Shown: positions 26,131 to 34,823, counted from the stretch's first letter. The stretch: DNA of 44,883 bases from Candidatus Bacteroides merdigallinarum (GCA_019116285.1 DXBX01000083.1:1-44883); one strand, 5' to 3'. Translations and numbers: made by a program. The notes: generated from the letters alone by a model not told the origin.

Positions 26131-26138
26131 TATATTTG
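26131..26138 (+). promoter_or_regulatory. -7 element of the PadR-PspC operon
   Basis: TATATTTG, with a TTTG 25 bases upstream (26102-26105). Transcription would start near 26145, leaving a leader of about 45 bases before the chosen start at 26190 and excluding the earlier in-frame ATG at 26136. Confidence 0.55.
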
Positions 26139-26189
26139 TGCCATGCAAAGAAGCCTGATAAATTCAGGAAGAATAAAAAGAACAAGAAG

Positions 26190-26516
26190 ATGGACGTGAA
26201 CAATGTAAAATCGCAAATGCGCAAAGGAATGCTGGAATATTGTATCCTACTTTTGCTGCACAAGGAGCAGGCTTACGCTTCGGACATCATCCGCAAGCTG
26301 AAGGAGGCACGGCTCATCGTGGTGGAGGGAACCCTCTATCCGCTGCTGACCCGCCTGAAGAACGATGACCTGCTGAGTTATGAATGGGTGGAATCCACGC
26401 AGGGGCCACCCCGCAAGTACTACCGCCTGACCGACAAAGGGGAGGCTTTTCTGGCCGAACTTGAAACCTCGTGGTGGGAACTGAACGAAACGGTGGAACA
26501 TCTCCGCCAGCAATGA
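26190..26516 (+). CDS. PadR family transcriptional regulator
   Basis: 108 aa from the ATG at 26190 (MDVNNVKSQMRKGML). The body is a PadR winged helix: KGMLEYCILLLL, YASDIIRKLKEA, the EGTLYPLLTRLKNDDLL recognition segment, GPPRKYYRLTDKGEAFLAEL wing, then a short helix. The extended C-terminal dimerisation domain of larger PadR proteins is absent, so it is a PadR-s2 type. It lies 43 bases before the PspC gene. Such PadR-PspC pairs are common in Bacteroidetes, with PadR probably repressing the operon until an envelope signal arrives. Confidence 0.92.
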   Translation: MDVNNVKSQMRKGMLEYCILLLLHKEQAYASDIIRKLKEARLIVVEGTLYPLLTRLKNDDLLSYEWVESTQGPPRKYYRLTDKGEAFLAELETSWWELNETVEHLRQQ

Positions 26517-26559
26517 ACGGAACAAAGAATCGTAGTAACCTATTAAAAGAAGAACGAAT

Positions 26560-27636
26560 ATGAAAAAGACATTTACGGTGAATCTGGGCGGCACGGTGTT
26601 CAACATCGATGAGGATGCTTACCGCCTGCTGGACAATTACCTGAACAATCTGCGGCAACACTTCCACAAGGAGGCGGGAGCCGATGAGATAGTAAACGAT
26701 ATTGAGCAGCGTATCTCCGAGCTGTTCGGTGAACGACTGGCTGAGGGCAGGGAAGTCATCACCCTGGCCGACGTGGAGGCGGTGATAGCCCGCATGGGTC
26801 GTCCCGAAGAGATGGAGCAGGAGGCAGAGGTCGGGGCTTCGCAAGAGGTATCCGGGCAGCAGCCGGGTACTATTCCCCATAGAAAGCTGTTCCGCGACCC
26901 GGATGACAAGATATTGGGCGGCGTGTTCAGCGGCTTGGGCGCTTACTTTGGGATAGACGTGCAACTGCTCCGGCTGATCATGTTTGTGCTGTTGTTCTTC
27001 ACCACAGGGACGCTGATAGTGGTCTACATCGTATGCTGGATTGTCATACCTCAAGCTCGCACGGCGGCGGACAGGTTGAGTATGCGCGGCGAAGCGGTGA
27101 CGTTGGAGAACATCGGGCGGACGGTGACGGGCGGATTTGAACGGATGAGCAACGGAGTGAACGACTATGTGACATCGGGTAAGCCGCGCACGTTTCTGAG
27201 GAGAGTGGGCGATGCCTTGGTGACGTTCATCGGTCTCGCTATCAAGGCCGTATTGATTGTTCTCGCTATTGTTTGCAGCCCGTTCTTATTAGCCTGCGGG
27301 GTAGGATTCGTGGCCTTGCTGTTCATGGCACTGGTATTGCTGATAGGAGGCGGTGCCGCGTTGGTGTCGTTGTTTCCTGCCATGACTGATTTGGCATTGG
27401 TGGTTTCGCCGTTGCCCACCTTCGTGATGGGTATTGCCGGCCTTTTCGTGGTGGGCATACCATTGACAGCCATCATTTGGGGCATTTCCCATTGGGCACT
27501 CAATTGGCGGCCCATGCCTACGGGATTGAAGTGGACCTTGCTGGCGTTATGGGTGGTGAGTGCGGCTTGCCTAATTGTCTGCATCGCAATGCAGGAGCCG
27601 GGCACGGCCATTTACAACAGCTTATTGAATATCTGA
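26560..27636 (+). CDS. PspC domain membrane protein
   Basis: 358 aa. Residues 1-90 are a soluble head (GGTVFNIDEDAYRLLDNYL, DIEQRISELF, and a helix ending MGRPEEM) typical of Bacteroidetes PspC fusions. Residues about 107-165 form the PspC domain: KLFRDPDDKILGGVFSGLGA, YFGIDVQLLRLIMFVL and the VYIVCWIVIP helix. Four or five further membrane helices follow to the C-terminus. PspC of enteric bacteria senses membrane stress; the function of these longer forms is not established. It is co-transcribed with the PadR gene, which likely controls it. Confidence 0.88.
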   Translation: MKKTFTVNLGGTVFNIDEDAYRLLDNYLNNLRQHFHKEAGADEIVNDIEQRISELFGERLAEGREVITLADVEAVIARMGRPEEMEQEAEVGASQEVSGQQPGTIPHRKLFRDPDDKILGGVFSGLGAYFGIDVQLLRLIMFVLLFFTTGTLIVVYIVCWIVIPQARTAADRLSMRGEAVTLENIGRTVTGGFERMSNGVNDYVTSGKPRTFLRRVGDALVTFIGLAIKAVLIVLAIVCSPFLLACGVGFVALLFMALVLLIGGGAALVSLFPAMTDLALVVSPLPTFVMGIAGLFVVGIPLTAIIWGISHWALNWRPMPTGLKWTLLALWVVSAACLIVCIAMQEPGTAIYNSLLNI

Positions 27637-27675
27637 CATTTCCGGATTCATTCACCCTCCGACAGGTGAGGGTAT

Positions 27676-27742
27676 AAAAAAACGGTGTCCCATAGCGGAA
27701 TCCCTTCTGAAGGGATATTGCCGCTCGGGACACCGTTTTTTT
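27676..27742. terminator. Strong bidirectional terminator
   Basis: AAAAAACGGTGTCCC pairs with GGGACACCGTTTTTTT. An inner AGCGG/CCGCT stem and a TCCCTTC/GAAGGGA top complete one long hairpin. It ends the PadR-PspC operon and the convergent DUF1460 run. Confidence 0.92.
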
Positions 27743-27770
27743 CGTAACCTTCGGTGTACTCCTGTAGGAA

Positions 27771-28562
27771 TTACTTCTTCATCCGGAGTACACGGATGCC
27801 TGTCCACTGGGCATTATCCTTAAGCATCTGTGCCAAGGTCGTGGTGGAAGCTACCACCTTTCCTTCCTTGGACGAGGCATGGATCAAGGTCAGCTTGCCG
27901 TCGGCATAGAAGGCGATACCCATGTGTGTGATGTCCAGTCCCGGCGTGTTGGTGGTGATGGCAATGATGTCGCCGTTCTTGATCCACGACAATCCGTTGT
28001 AGGGCACCTTGTCCTCGGGAAGGTAGTGGATGGTCTGTCCGGTGAGGGATGCCTCGATACGTTTCATCGTGGCCACGTCCTCGGACGAGTTGGCCAGCTG
28101 CTTGTATTCCTGCGGATGCGTGCTCATATAGTTCAGGTTGAGCTTCTGCGTGTCTTGGCTCTTCTGGGCGGTAACATCCTCCAGGACACCATTGCGGACA
28201 CCGTTGTTGATCCAGTCACTGATATAATGCAGGCGCGAGGTATATCCGTTGATTTTACCATCCCGATAGCGGATTAACTGGAGCTTTTGGGCGAAGGTCC
28301 CTTCGGATACATCACCGTTGACTACCGGGCACAGTGATTCAGCCAGTACATACTCTACGAAAGTGGTGCAGTCCACTTCGTCACAATTCAAGATGAGTTC
28401 TTCCGGTCCGTTCTGGTCCAATGTATGCTCCACATAAGGAACATCCAGATACTTGATGGCATTGGTCAGCATGACATCACTGTTCGCAGCCTCTTGTGCA
28501 GAAACCGAAAGGCTACCACCTGCACACAAAATGCCGATAAAAAGTTTCTTCATTGTTCTCAT
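27771..28562 (-). CDS. DUF1460 family amidase/hydrolase-like exported protein
   Basis: 263 aa from the Met at 28562 (or 260 from 28553, MKKLFIGIL). A signal peptide ends near SVSAQ. The DUF1460 core is clear: LNCDEVDCTTFVEYVLA holds the likely catalytic Cys, and PGLDITHMGIAFY the likely His, in an NlpC/P60-type fold. Other blocks are SRLHYISDWI and NGDIIAITT. Structural work on this family points to N-acetylmuramoyl-L-alanine amidase-like enzymes acting on cell-wall fragments; the substrate here is not known. It lies 48 bases after the OPT transporter gene, which could take up the released peptides. Confidence 0.85.
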   Translation of the reverse strand: MRTMKKLFIGILCAGGSLSVSAQEAANSDVMLTNAIKYLDVPYVEHTLDQNGPEELILNCDEVDCTTFVEYVLAESLCPVVNGDVSEGTFAQKLQLIRYRDGKINGYTSRLHYISDWINNGVRNGVLEDVTAQKSQDTQKLNLNYMSTHPQEYKQLANSSEDVATMKRIEASLTGQTIHYLPEDKVPYNGLSWIKNGDIIAITTNTPGLDITHMGIAFYADGKLTLIHASSKEGKVVASTTTLAQMLKDNAQWTGIRVLRMKK

Positions 28563-28610
28563 TGTCTTCTTTGTTTTGGGTTTATCATTCATATATTTAA
28601 TGTGTAAGTC

Positions 28611-30602
28611 CTATTTGATTTTCAACACTGATTTTACAAAATAGATAATCAGCAGGGCATAGGCCACGAGTGCAGCCACCTGCGACCATGTGTTGGCCAA
28701 CCAGGCTTCGTTCAGCCAGTTGATGCCTCCAAAGCGCATGCCGGCACTGACCACGCCCATCAAGGCACCGCCTGCGATGAAGCCGGAAGCCAGCAGCGTA
28801 CCACGCTCACCACGCCGGGTGTTGAGGGCTGCATCTTTGCTGCGACTGGTTACGTACCAGTTGATGGCACCTCCCACTAGCAAGGGGATGTTCAGTTCCA
28901 AATTGATGAACATGCCCAGAGCGAAAGCCAAAGCGGGTATGCCGCAGAAGTTCAAGATGATGGCAAGCACGGCCCCGATGCCGTAAAGCAACCACGGAGC
29001 CGCAACGCCGTTCATCAACGGTTCGATGACGGCCGCCATGGCATTGGCCTGCGGGGCAGCCAGTACACCGCTGGTGAATCCGTAAGTCTTGTTCAGAATA
29101 ATCATAACGCCTCCTACGGTAGCCGCGGAGACGAGGGTACCCAGGAATTTCCAACTCTCTTGTTTGACGGGTGTAGTGCCCAGCCAATAACCGATTTTCA
29201 AGTCTGTGATAAAACCTCCTGCCATGGACAAGGCTGTGCAGACCACGCCACCCATCACCAAGGCCGCTACCATGCCGCCGGGGCCTTTCAAGCCTACGGC
29301 CACCATGACCACAGAGGCCAGGATGAGGGTCATCAGCGTCATGCCCGATACGGGGTTCGTACCCACGATGGCGATGGCGTTGGCCGCTACCGTAGTGAAC
29401 AGGAAGGCAATGCCGGCAACAAGCAAGATAGCCACAATCGTGTGCAGCAGGTTGCCCTGCATGACATCGAAATAGAAGAAAAGTACCACCAGTATCAAAG
29501 TAATGATGGAACCGATGGCGATGAACTTCATGGAGAGGTCGCGCTGGGTACGTATCGTCTGTGCCTCTGCCCCGGACTTTCCTTTCAACTCTTTGGAAGC
29601 CAAGCCTACGGCACTCTTGATGATACCCCACGACTTGATGATGCCCAAGATGCCCGCCATGGCAATACCGCCGATACCGATGCTCTTCGCATAGTAGTTG
29701 AATATCTGTTCGGGCGACATGGAGCCGACGGTCTGCGTTACTTCGGGGTTCCATTGGTTCAACACCATGTCTCCGCAAATCAGCGAGAGGCCGGGGATAA
29801 GAATCCACCAGACGAACAACGAGCCAAAGCAGATGATGGCCGCATACTTCAAACCTACAATGTAGCCCAAGCCCAATACGGCAGCGCCGGTGTTGACCTT
29901 GAATACCAACTTTGCCTTGTCCGCCAGCATCTCGCCCCAGGCGCAGACGCGGGTGGTGAAGTTCTCGTTCCATAAGCCGAAGGTGGCAGTGATGAAGTCA
30001 TACAAGCCACCCACCAAGCCGGCGGTTAACAGAGGTTTGGCCTGATCGCCTCCCTTCTGTCCGGACACCAGGATTTGTGTGGTGGCTGTGGCTTCGGGGA
30101 AGGGATATTTGCCGTGCATGTCGCTCACGAAATACTTGCGGAAGGGGATGAGAAACAGGATGCCCAGGATACCACCCAGCAAAGAGCTGATGAACACCTG
30201 CGCAAAGGTCACGGTCACCTCGGCCGGATAGCGCTCCTGCAGGATATACAGTGCCGGCAGAGTAAAGATGGCTCCTGCCACGATGACACCCGACGAGGCG
30301 CCGATGGACTGAATGATGACATTCTCGCCCAGTGAGTTCTTGCGCTTGGCCGCCGTGGAGAGGCCTACGGCAATGATGGCGATGGGGATGGCCGCTTCGA
30401 ACACCTGGCCCACTTTCAAGCCCAGATAGGCCGCAGCAGCCGAGAAAAGCACGGCCATGCACACGCCCCAAAGGACAGACCAAAGATTCACCTCCGGATA
30501 GGTTTTGCCGGGGCTCATCAGCGGGTTATACACTTCTCCCGCCTTCAGCTCTCGGAAGGCGTTCTCCGGCAGGCCGGTGATTTGTTCTTCTTCTTGTTTC
30601 AT
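28611..30602 (-). CDS. OPT family oligopeptide transporter
   Basis: 663 aa with roughly 15 membrane helices and no signal peptide. The N-terminus YPEVNLWSVLWGVCMAVLFS and AAAYLGLKVGQVFEAAIPIA, plus NVIIQSIGASSGVIVAG, YPFPEATATTQILVSG and GTNPVSGMTLMTLILASVV, are typical of the bacterial OPT branch. These proton-driven carriers move oligopeptides or metal chelates. It sits in a minus-strand run with DUF1573 upstream and DUF1460 downstream, which fits import of peptides from the envelope. Which substrate is not visible from sequence. Confidence 0.92.
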   Translation of the reverse strand: MKQEEEQITGLPENAFRELKAGEVYNPLMSPGKTYPEVNLWSVLWGVCMAVLFSAAAAYLGLKVGQVFEAAIPIAIIAVGLSTAAKRKNSLGENVIIQSIGASSGVIVAGAIFTLPALYILQERYPAEVTVTFAQVFISSLLGGILGILFLIPFRKYFVSDMHGKYPFPEATATTQILVSGQKGGDQAKPLLTAGLVGGLYDFITATFGLWNENFTTRVCAWGEMLADKAKLVFKVNTGAAVLGLGYIVGLKYAAIICFGSLFVWWILIPGLSLICGDMVLNQWNPEVTQTVGSMSPEQIFNYYAKSIGIGGIAMAGILGIIKSWGIIKSAVGLASKELKGKSGAEAQTIRTQRDLSMKFIAIGSIITLILVVLFFYFDVMQGNLLHTIVAILLVAGIAFLFTTVAANAIAIVGTNPVSGMTLMTLILASVVMVAVGLKGPGGMVAALVMGGVVCTALSMAGGFITDLKIGYWLGTTPVKQESWKFLGTLVSAATVGGVMIILNKTYGFTSGVLAAPQANAMAAVIEPLMNGVAAPWLLYGIGAVLAIILNFCGIPALAFALGMFINLELNIPLLVGGAINWYVTSRSKDAALNTRRGERGTLLASGFIAGGALMGVVSAGMRFGGINWLNEAWLANTWSQVAALVAYALLIIYFVKSVLKIK

Positions 30603-30635
30603 GTTTGATTATGGTTTTTAGGATATTTATTCACC

Positions 30636-31022
30636 TTACTTGGCCTCCATGTTTCCTTCGATAAAGAGACGAAGCATCTCTGTCTCGGCATTGGTGCGAA
30701 GGGTAATGGATTTGCGGAAGTGTCCGGGATAACGTCCGGTGCCGTTATAGGTCACCGTGATGGTGCCGGTCTTGCCCGGCAGAACCGGCTCCTGGGTATA
30801 TTTGGGCACGGTGCATCCGCAAGAAGCAATGGCCTGGTGGATGACGAGCGGTCCCTTGCCCACGTTGGTGAAGGTGAAAGTGCAGGTCACAATCGGGTCG
30901 TTCTCGGAGAAGGTGCCGAAGTCGTGCGTAGTCTTGTCAAACTTGATTTCTGCCTTATTTTGTGCGGAGATATAGCCGATGCCCAGCAGAAGAAGCATCA
31001 TGCACAATACTGCTTTTTTCAT
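30636..31022 (-). CDS. DUF1573 exported protein
   Basis: 128 aa from the Met at 31022. A signal peptide (MKKAVLCMMLLLLGIGYISA) precedes an Ig-like beta sandwich with the DUF1573 pattern: FDKTTHDFGTF, CTFTFTNVGKGPLVI, and the ASCGCTVPKY cysteine pair, then LPGKTGTITVTYNGTGRYPG and FRKSITLRTN. Proteins of this family are periplasmic or surface-located and have no defined function. It is 33 bases upstream of the OPT gene, so probably the first gene of that run. A -7 element is at 31056-31063. Confidence 0.88.
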   Translation of the reverse strand: MKKAVLCMMLLLLGIGYISAQNKAEIKFDKTTHDFGTFSENDPIVTCTFTFTNVGKGPLVIHQAIASCGCTVPKYTQEPVLPGKTGTITVTYNGTGRYPGHFRKSITLRTNAETEMLRLFIEGNMEAK

Positions 31023-31055
31023 TTCAATTTGCCTTTTTGATTTTTTCAATGGCGA

Positions 31056-31063
31056 CAAAGATA
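31056..31063 (-). promoter_or_regulatory. -7 element of the DUF1573-OPT-DUF1460 run
   Basis: TATCTTTG on the minus strand, 33 bases before the DUF1573 start at 31022, which supports that start over the longer frame. Confidence 0.5.
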
Positions 31064-31159
31064 CGGGATTTTTGATAGAGTAGGGGCATCCACGTGCGAA
31101 ATTGTATTAATTCGCCTTTTTTAGCTTGGCAAAGTAGCGACAATATGGCGGCATTAACG

Positions 31160-31167
31160 TACCTTTG
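31160..31167 (+). promoter_or_regulatory. -7 element of the MATE gene
   Basis: TACCTTTG, 20 bases before the ATG at 31188. Implies a very short leader. Confidence 0.5.
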
Positions 31168-31187
31168 TGCGACAAGTATAGAAGACC

Positions 31188-32567
31188 ATGCATTTGAATC
31201 ACCCTCATACCATCAAAGATAATTATATACATCTGACCACCCATCCCGTGCCACGGCTTATTATATCCTTGGCCGTACCTACGATTATCAGTATGCTGGT
31301 GACTTCATTTTATAACATGGCCGACACGTATTTCGTAGGTAAAATCAACACGCAATCCACGGCAGCGGTAGGTGTGGTCTTTTCCGTGATGACCATCATC
31401 CAGGCGGTTGGTTTCTTCTTCGGACATGGGTCGGGCAACTACATCTCCCGCCGGTTGGGTGCGCAGGATATGGCCAGTGCCGAAAAGATGGCGGCCAACG
31501 GCTTCTTCCTTGCTTTCTTCACGGGTATTGTCTTGGCAGGCTTGGGATTGGCTTTTCTAACTCCGCTTTCCATCCTGTTAGGTTCTACCCCCACTATCTT
31601 GCCCTATACGGAGCAATACCTGGGTGTTATCCTGCTGGGAGCTCCCTTCATGGCGGCTTCGCTGGTACTGAACAATCAGATGCGCTTCCAAGGCAATGCT
31701 GCTTATGCCATGGTGGGCATTGTGACGGGGGCGGTTATCAATGTGGCATTGGATCCTATCCTGATATTCGGGTTCGACATGGGGATAGCAGGCGCTGCTT
31801 GGGCCACGGCTATCAGCCAGTTTTGTAGCTTTGTGTTGTTGTTGTGCATGGCGCGTCGAGGAGGCAACATACGCATCCATTACAAGAATTTCACCCCCAC
31901 CTTATTTTATATAAAGGAAATCATCGGCGGAGGAACTCCTTCGTTGGCCCGTCAGGGATTGGCCAGCCTGTCCACCATGCTACTCAATGTGGCGGCCGGC
32001 GCGTATGGCGATGCAGCTATTGCGGGGATGTCCATCGTGTCGCGCATCGGGATGTTCATCAACTCCTTCCTTATCGGATTCGGTCAAGGCTTCCAGCCGG
32101 TTTGCGGATTCAACTATGGAGCGGGCCTCTATGCAAGGGTGCGTCAGGGCTTCTGGTTTTGTGTCAAGGTAGGATTTGTATTCTTGCTGATCTGTGCCGT
32201 GGCCGGTTTCGGTTATGCGGAAGAGATTGTGGAGCTTTTCCGCAAGGGAGATGCCGGAGTGGTTGCCACGGGAGCGGCGGCCTTGCGCTGGCAACTGATT
32301 ACTTATCCTTTCGGTGCGTGGATTATCGTGAGCAACATGATGTTGCAGACCATCCGCAAATCGGTGCGTGCCACCATTCTTTCCTCGGCACGTCAAGGAT
32401 TGTTCTTTGTCCCCCTCATCTTTATTTTGCCTCACTTCTTCGGATTGCAGGGAGTGGAGATGTGTCAGGCTGTATCCGACATGCTGACCTTCCTGCTTGC
32501 CATCCCCCTGACGTGTGGCGTATTGGCGGAGATGAAGCGCAAGGAAGGCAGCATAGGGAGCTGTTGA
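31188..32567 (+). CDS. MATE family efflux transporter
   Basis: 459 aa, about 12 membrane helices in two repeated halves. Helix 1 contains the MATE segment LAVPTIISMLVTSFYNMADT followed by YFVGK, and the middle has GNAAYAMVGIVTGAVINVALDP. The second half repeats the pattern with YGDAAIAGMSIVSRIGMF and FGQGFQPVCGFNYGA. These cation-coupled antiporters export drugs and other organic cations. It stands alone, convergent with crcB, with 40 bases between stops and no clear terminator. Substrate not predictable. Confidence 0.92.
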   Translation: MHLNHPHTIKDNYIHLTTHPVPRLIISLAVPTIISMLVTSFYNMADTYFVGKINTQSTAAVGVVFSVMTIIQAVGFFFGHGSGNYISRRLGAQDMASAEKMAANGFFLAFFTGIVLAGLGLAFLTPLSILLGSTPTILPYTEQYLGVILLGAPFMAASLVLNNQMRFQGNAAYAMVGIVTGAVINVALDPILIFGFDMGIAGAAWATAISQFCSFVLLLCMARRGGNIRIHYKNFTPTLFYIKEIIGGGTPSLARQGLASLSTMLLNVAAGAYGDAAIAGMSIVSRIGMFINSFLIGFGQGFQPVCGFNYGAGLYARVRQGFWFCVKVGFVFLLICAVAGFGYAEEIVELFRKGDAGVVATGAAALRWQLITYPFGAWIIVSNMMLQTIRKSVRATILSSARQGLFFVPLIFILPHFFGLQGVEMCQAVSDMLTFLLAIPLTCGVLAEMKRKEGSIGSC

Positions 32568-32607
32568 CTTTGTCTCGCAAAGAGGCGGCCAATGTTTGGA
32601 CAAGTGC

Positions 32608-32997
32608 TCAGCTATGTTTCGGGAAGGCAGAGCCTGCCCATCCTCCGGCAAATGCGGCTGCCACTCCCAGCAAAACACTTAGTGTGGTGTAGAGTAGGAA
32701 AGTGCCATAGTATCCTTGACGGAGCATGATCATTCCTTCGTGACTGAAGGTGGAGAAAGTGGTGAATCCTCCGCAAAGTCCCGTGGTGAGCAAGAGGCGT
32801 GTTTCGTCTGAAAGGTTGAAACGGGCCGACCAGGCGTAGAAGAGTCCGATGCAGAAACTACCCACGATATTGACGCTGAGCGTCGCCCAAGGGAAAAGGA
32901 AAGGGGTAATGAACTTGTGCAGAGAAAGCTGAACACCATAGCGCAACAGGCTTCCGATGCCTCCGCCTAAGAATATCATGCATAATGTTTGGGTCAT
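32608..32997 (-). CDS. crcB: Fluoride channel CrcB/Fluc
   Basis: 129 aa from the Met at 32997 (MTQTLCMIFLGGGIGSLLRY), with four membrane helices. Family blocks: GGGIGSLLRYGVQL at the start, TLSVNIVGSFCIGLFYAW (helix 2, with the conserved Asn), and GLCGGFTTFSTFSHE with the phenylalanine box of the pore. Fluc exports fluoride as a dimer through two antiparallel pores. A -7 element at 33025-33032 supports this start and excludes the upstream in-frame ATG at 33027. I see no fluoride riboswitch in the short leader. Confidence 0.92.
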   Translation of the reverse strand: MTQTLCMIFLGGGIGSLLRYGVQLSLHKFITPFLFPWATLSVNIVGSFCIGLFYAWSARFNLSDETRLLLTTGLCGGFTTFSTFSHEGMIMLRQGYYGTFLLYTTLSVLLGVAAAFAGGWAGSAFPKHS

Positions 32998-33024
32998 GTC
33001 GTAGTCATTCAAGTAAAATGCGTG

Positions 33025-33032
33025 CAAAGGTA
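33025..33032 (-). promoter_or_regulatory. -7 element of crcB
   Basis: TACCTTTG on the minus strand, 27 bases before the chosen start. The leader of about 20 bases is too short for a riboswitch. Confidence 0.5.
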
Positions 33033-33096
33033 AGCAAATAATCCTTCAGAATGCTAAAGAATCTCTCCTAGAATTGCTCAGTTGAGCAAATATTTG

Positions 33097-33104
33097 TATC
33101 TTTG
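33097..33104 (+). promoter_or_regulatory. Distal -7 element upstream of the PurF-like gene
   Basis: TATCTTTG. Transcription would start near 33110, at the base of the two-hairpin element that ends in a terminator. Confidence 0.5.
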
Positions 33105-33109
33105 TGGGC

Positions 33110-33212
33110 TTATGTAAAGCTACAAGGTAAAAAGTTGTAGTTTTCATACAGGTGTTAGTTTTTTGAAGCCGTTTTCGGAAGCTGTTTTCAGCCGATGAAG
33201 CGGCTTCTTTTT
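33110..33212 (+). ncRNA. Candidate small RNA or attenuated leader
   Basis: From the distal promoter, RNA would start with a hairpin formed by 33111-33125 and 33135-33148 (core CTACAA/TTGTAG, outer TATG/CATA). A second hairpin, GAAGCC (33165-33170) with GGCTTC (33202-33207), is followed by a run of T, an intrinsic terminator. The result is a discrete RNA of about 100 bases, ended before a second promoter (33268-33275) that can serve the downstream gene. It could be a standalone small RNA or an attenuator of the PurF-like gene. I do not recognise the family. Confidence 0.4.
33165..33212 (+). terminator. Terminator in the PurF-like leader
   Basis: GAAGCCG...CGGCTTC stem followed by TTTTT. It lies between two promoter elements. 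Confidence 0.6.
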
Positions 33213-33267
33213 ATGGATACTTCAAAAAAAGAATGCCTTTGTTTATCGCGCATGCCGACTATTTTTG

Positions 33268-33275
33268 TACCTTTG
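33268..33275 (+). promoter_or_regulatory. Proximal -7 element of the PurF-like gene
   Basis: TACCTTTG, 37 bases before the ATG at 33313; TTTG at 33238-33241 is 26 bases upstream, longer than usual. Confidence 0.5.
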
Positions 33276-33312
33276 CGCGCATAAATGCTAAATTAAAATA
33301 CAAGAATTTTAT

Positions 33313-34722
33313 ATGGGAGGCTTTTTCGGAACAGTAGCCAAAGCGAAATGTGTGACAGACCTGTTTTACGGCACTGACTACAATTCGCACCTGGGAACCA
33401 GACGCGGCGGCATGGCCACGTATGATGCGGACAAGAAACTTTTCACCCGCTCCATTCACAACTTGGAAAGTACCTATTTCCGCACCAAATTTGAAGATGA
33501 GCTGGACAAATTCACCGGTAATTCCGGTATAGGCATCATCAGTGATACCGACGCACAACCTATCATCATCAATTCCCACCTCGGGCGTTTCGCCATCGTT
33601 ACGGTAGCAAAAATCCAAAACATCAATGAACTGGAGGCCGAACTGCTGGCCCAAAACATGCATTTTGCAGAGTTGAGCTCCGGAAAGACCAATCAGACAG
33701 AGCTGATAGCCCTGCTTATCATCCAAGGAAAAACTTTTGTGGAAGGCATCGAGAATGTCTACAACCGCATCAAAGGCTCTTGCTCCATGCTGTTGTTGAC
33801 AGAGGATGGCATCATCGCCGCCCGCGACAAGTGGGGCCGTACACCTATTGTAATAGGACGCAAGGAGGGAGCCTACGCCGTGAGCAGCGAATCCAGCAGT
33901 TTTCCCAACTTGGATTATGAGATAGACACTTACCTGGGGCCGGGCGAGATTGTCCGTATTCACGCCGATGGAATCGTGCAGATGCGTAAACCGAACGACA
34001 AGATGCAGATTTGCTCTTTCTTGTGGGTGTATTATGGGTTTCCCACTTCCTGCTATGAAGGCCGCAACGTGGAGGAGGTACGTTTCCACTCCGGCCTGAA
34101 GATGGGGCAGACGGATCGCTCGGAAGTGGATTGCGCATGTGGTATCCCTGACTCCGGTGTGGGTATGGCGCTGGGATATGCCGAAGGCAAAGGCGTGCCT
34201 TATCATCGCGCCATTGCCAAGTACACACCTACCTGGCCGCGTAGTTTCACTCCCAGCCGTCAGGAGTTGCGCGACCTGGTGGCAAAGATGAAGCTGATAC
34301 CCAACCGGGCCATGCTGCAGGGAAAGCGGGTTCTGTTTTGCGATGACTCCATCGTTCGCGGCACCCAGTTGCGCGACAATGTGAAGGTTCTCTTCGATTG
34401 CGGAGCCAAGGAGGTGCACATCCGCATTGCTTGTCCGCCTCTGATTTATGCATGTCCTTTCATCGGCTTTACCTCATCGCGAAGTGACCTGGAGTTGATA
34501 ACCCGTCGCATCATCAAGGAGCTGGAAGGTGATGAAAACAAGAATCTGGATAAATATGCCACGACCGGCTCGCCCGAGTACGAAAAGATGGTGGATATCA
34601 TCCGCGAACGCTTTGGATTGAATTCTTTGAAATTTAACACCTTAGAAACATTAGTTGAATCAATCGGCCTGCCCAAGTGTAAACTTTGCACGCATTGCTT
34701 TGATGGCACGGGATGTTTTTGA
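33313..34722 (+). CDS. PurF-like amidophosphoribosyltransferase homologue without the glutaminase cysteine
   Basis: 469 aa. The C-terminal phosphoribosyltransferase half is intact: RVLFCDDSIVRGTQLRDNV is the PRPP loop, and IPDSGVGMALGYAEG matches the PurF substrate segment. Cysteines in ICSFLW, CPPLIYACPF and the terminal CKLCTHCFDGTGC resemble the Fe-S ligands of Bacillus-type PurF. The N-terminal class II amidotransferase domain starts MGGFFGTV, so Gly stands where the catalytic Cys should be. The oxyanion Asn-Gly also seems lost. No upstream in-frame start exists before a TAA at 33289. It therefore probably cannot use glutamine. It may be an ammonia-dependent enzyme, a regulator or another PRPP-binding protein. 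A real PurF would be needed elsewhere. Confidence 0.85.
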   Translation: MGGFFGTVAKAKCVTDLFYGTDYNSHLGTRRGGMATYDADKKLFTRSIHNLESTYFRTKFEDELDKFTGNSGIGIISDTDAQPIIINSHLGRFAIVTVAKIQNINELEAELLAQNMHFAELSSGKTNQTELIALLIIQGKTFVEGIENVYNRIKGSCSMLLLTEDGIIAARDKWGRTPIVIGRKEGAYAVSSESSSFPNLDYEIDTYLGPGEIVRIHADGIVQMRKPNDKMQICSFLWVYYGFPTSCYEGRNVEEVRFHSGLKMGQTDRSEVDCACGIPDSGVGMALGYAEGKGVPYHRAIAKYTPTWPRSFTPSRQELRDLVAKMKLIPNRAMLQGKRVLFCDDSIVRGTQLRDNVKVLFDCGAKEVHIRIACPPLIYACPFIGFTSSRSDLELITRRIIKELEGDENKNLDKYATTGSPEYEKMVDIIRERFGLNSLKFNTLETLVESIGLPKCKLCTHCFDGTGCF

Positions 34723-34746
34723 TGTCAATTTGATGAAAATATACGT

Positions 34747-34787
34747 AAAAAGGGGCGTGGATTGCTTGGCCGTTCACGCCCCTTTTC
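34747..34787 (+). terminator. Terminator after the PurF-like gene
   Basis: AAAAAGGGGCGTG pairs with CACGCCCCTTTT, 15-base loop, T-run. It separates the PurF-like gene from pepT. Confidence 0.88.
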
Positions 34788-34823
34788 TTAATTTTACGGC
34801 GAGAAATCAATCTCGTTAAGATT

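Noticed and set aside
33110..33212. Fluoride riboswitch for crcB
   Set aside because: The element is on the other strand, downstream of the crcB promoter direction, and lacks the fluoride riboswitch pattern; the crcB leader is only about 20 bases.
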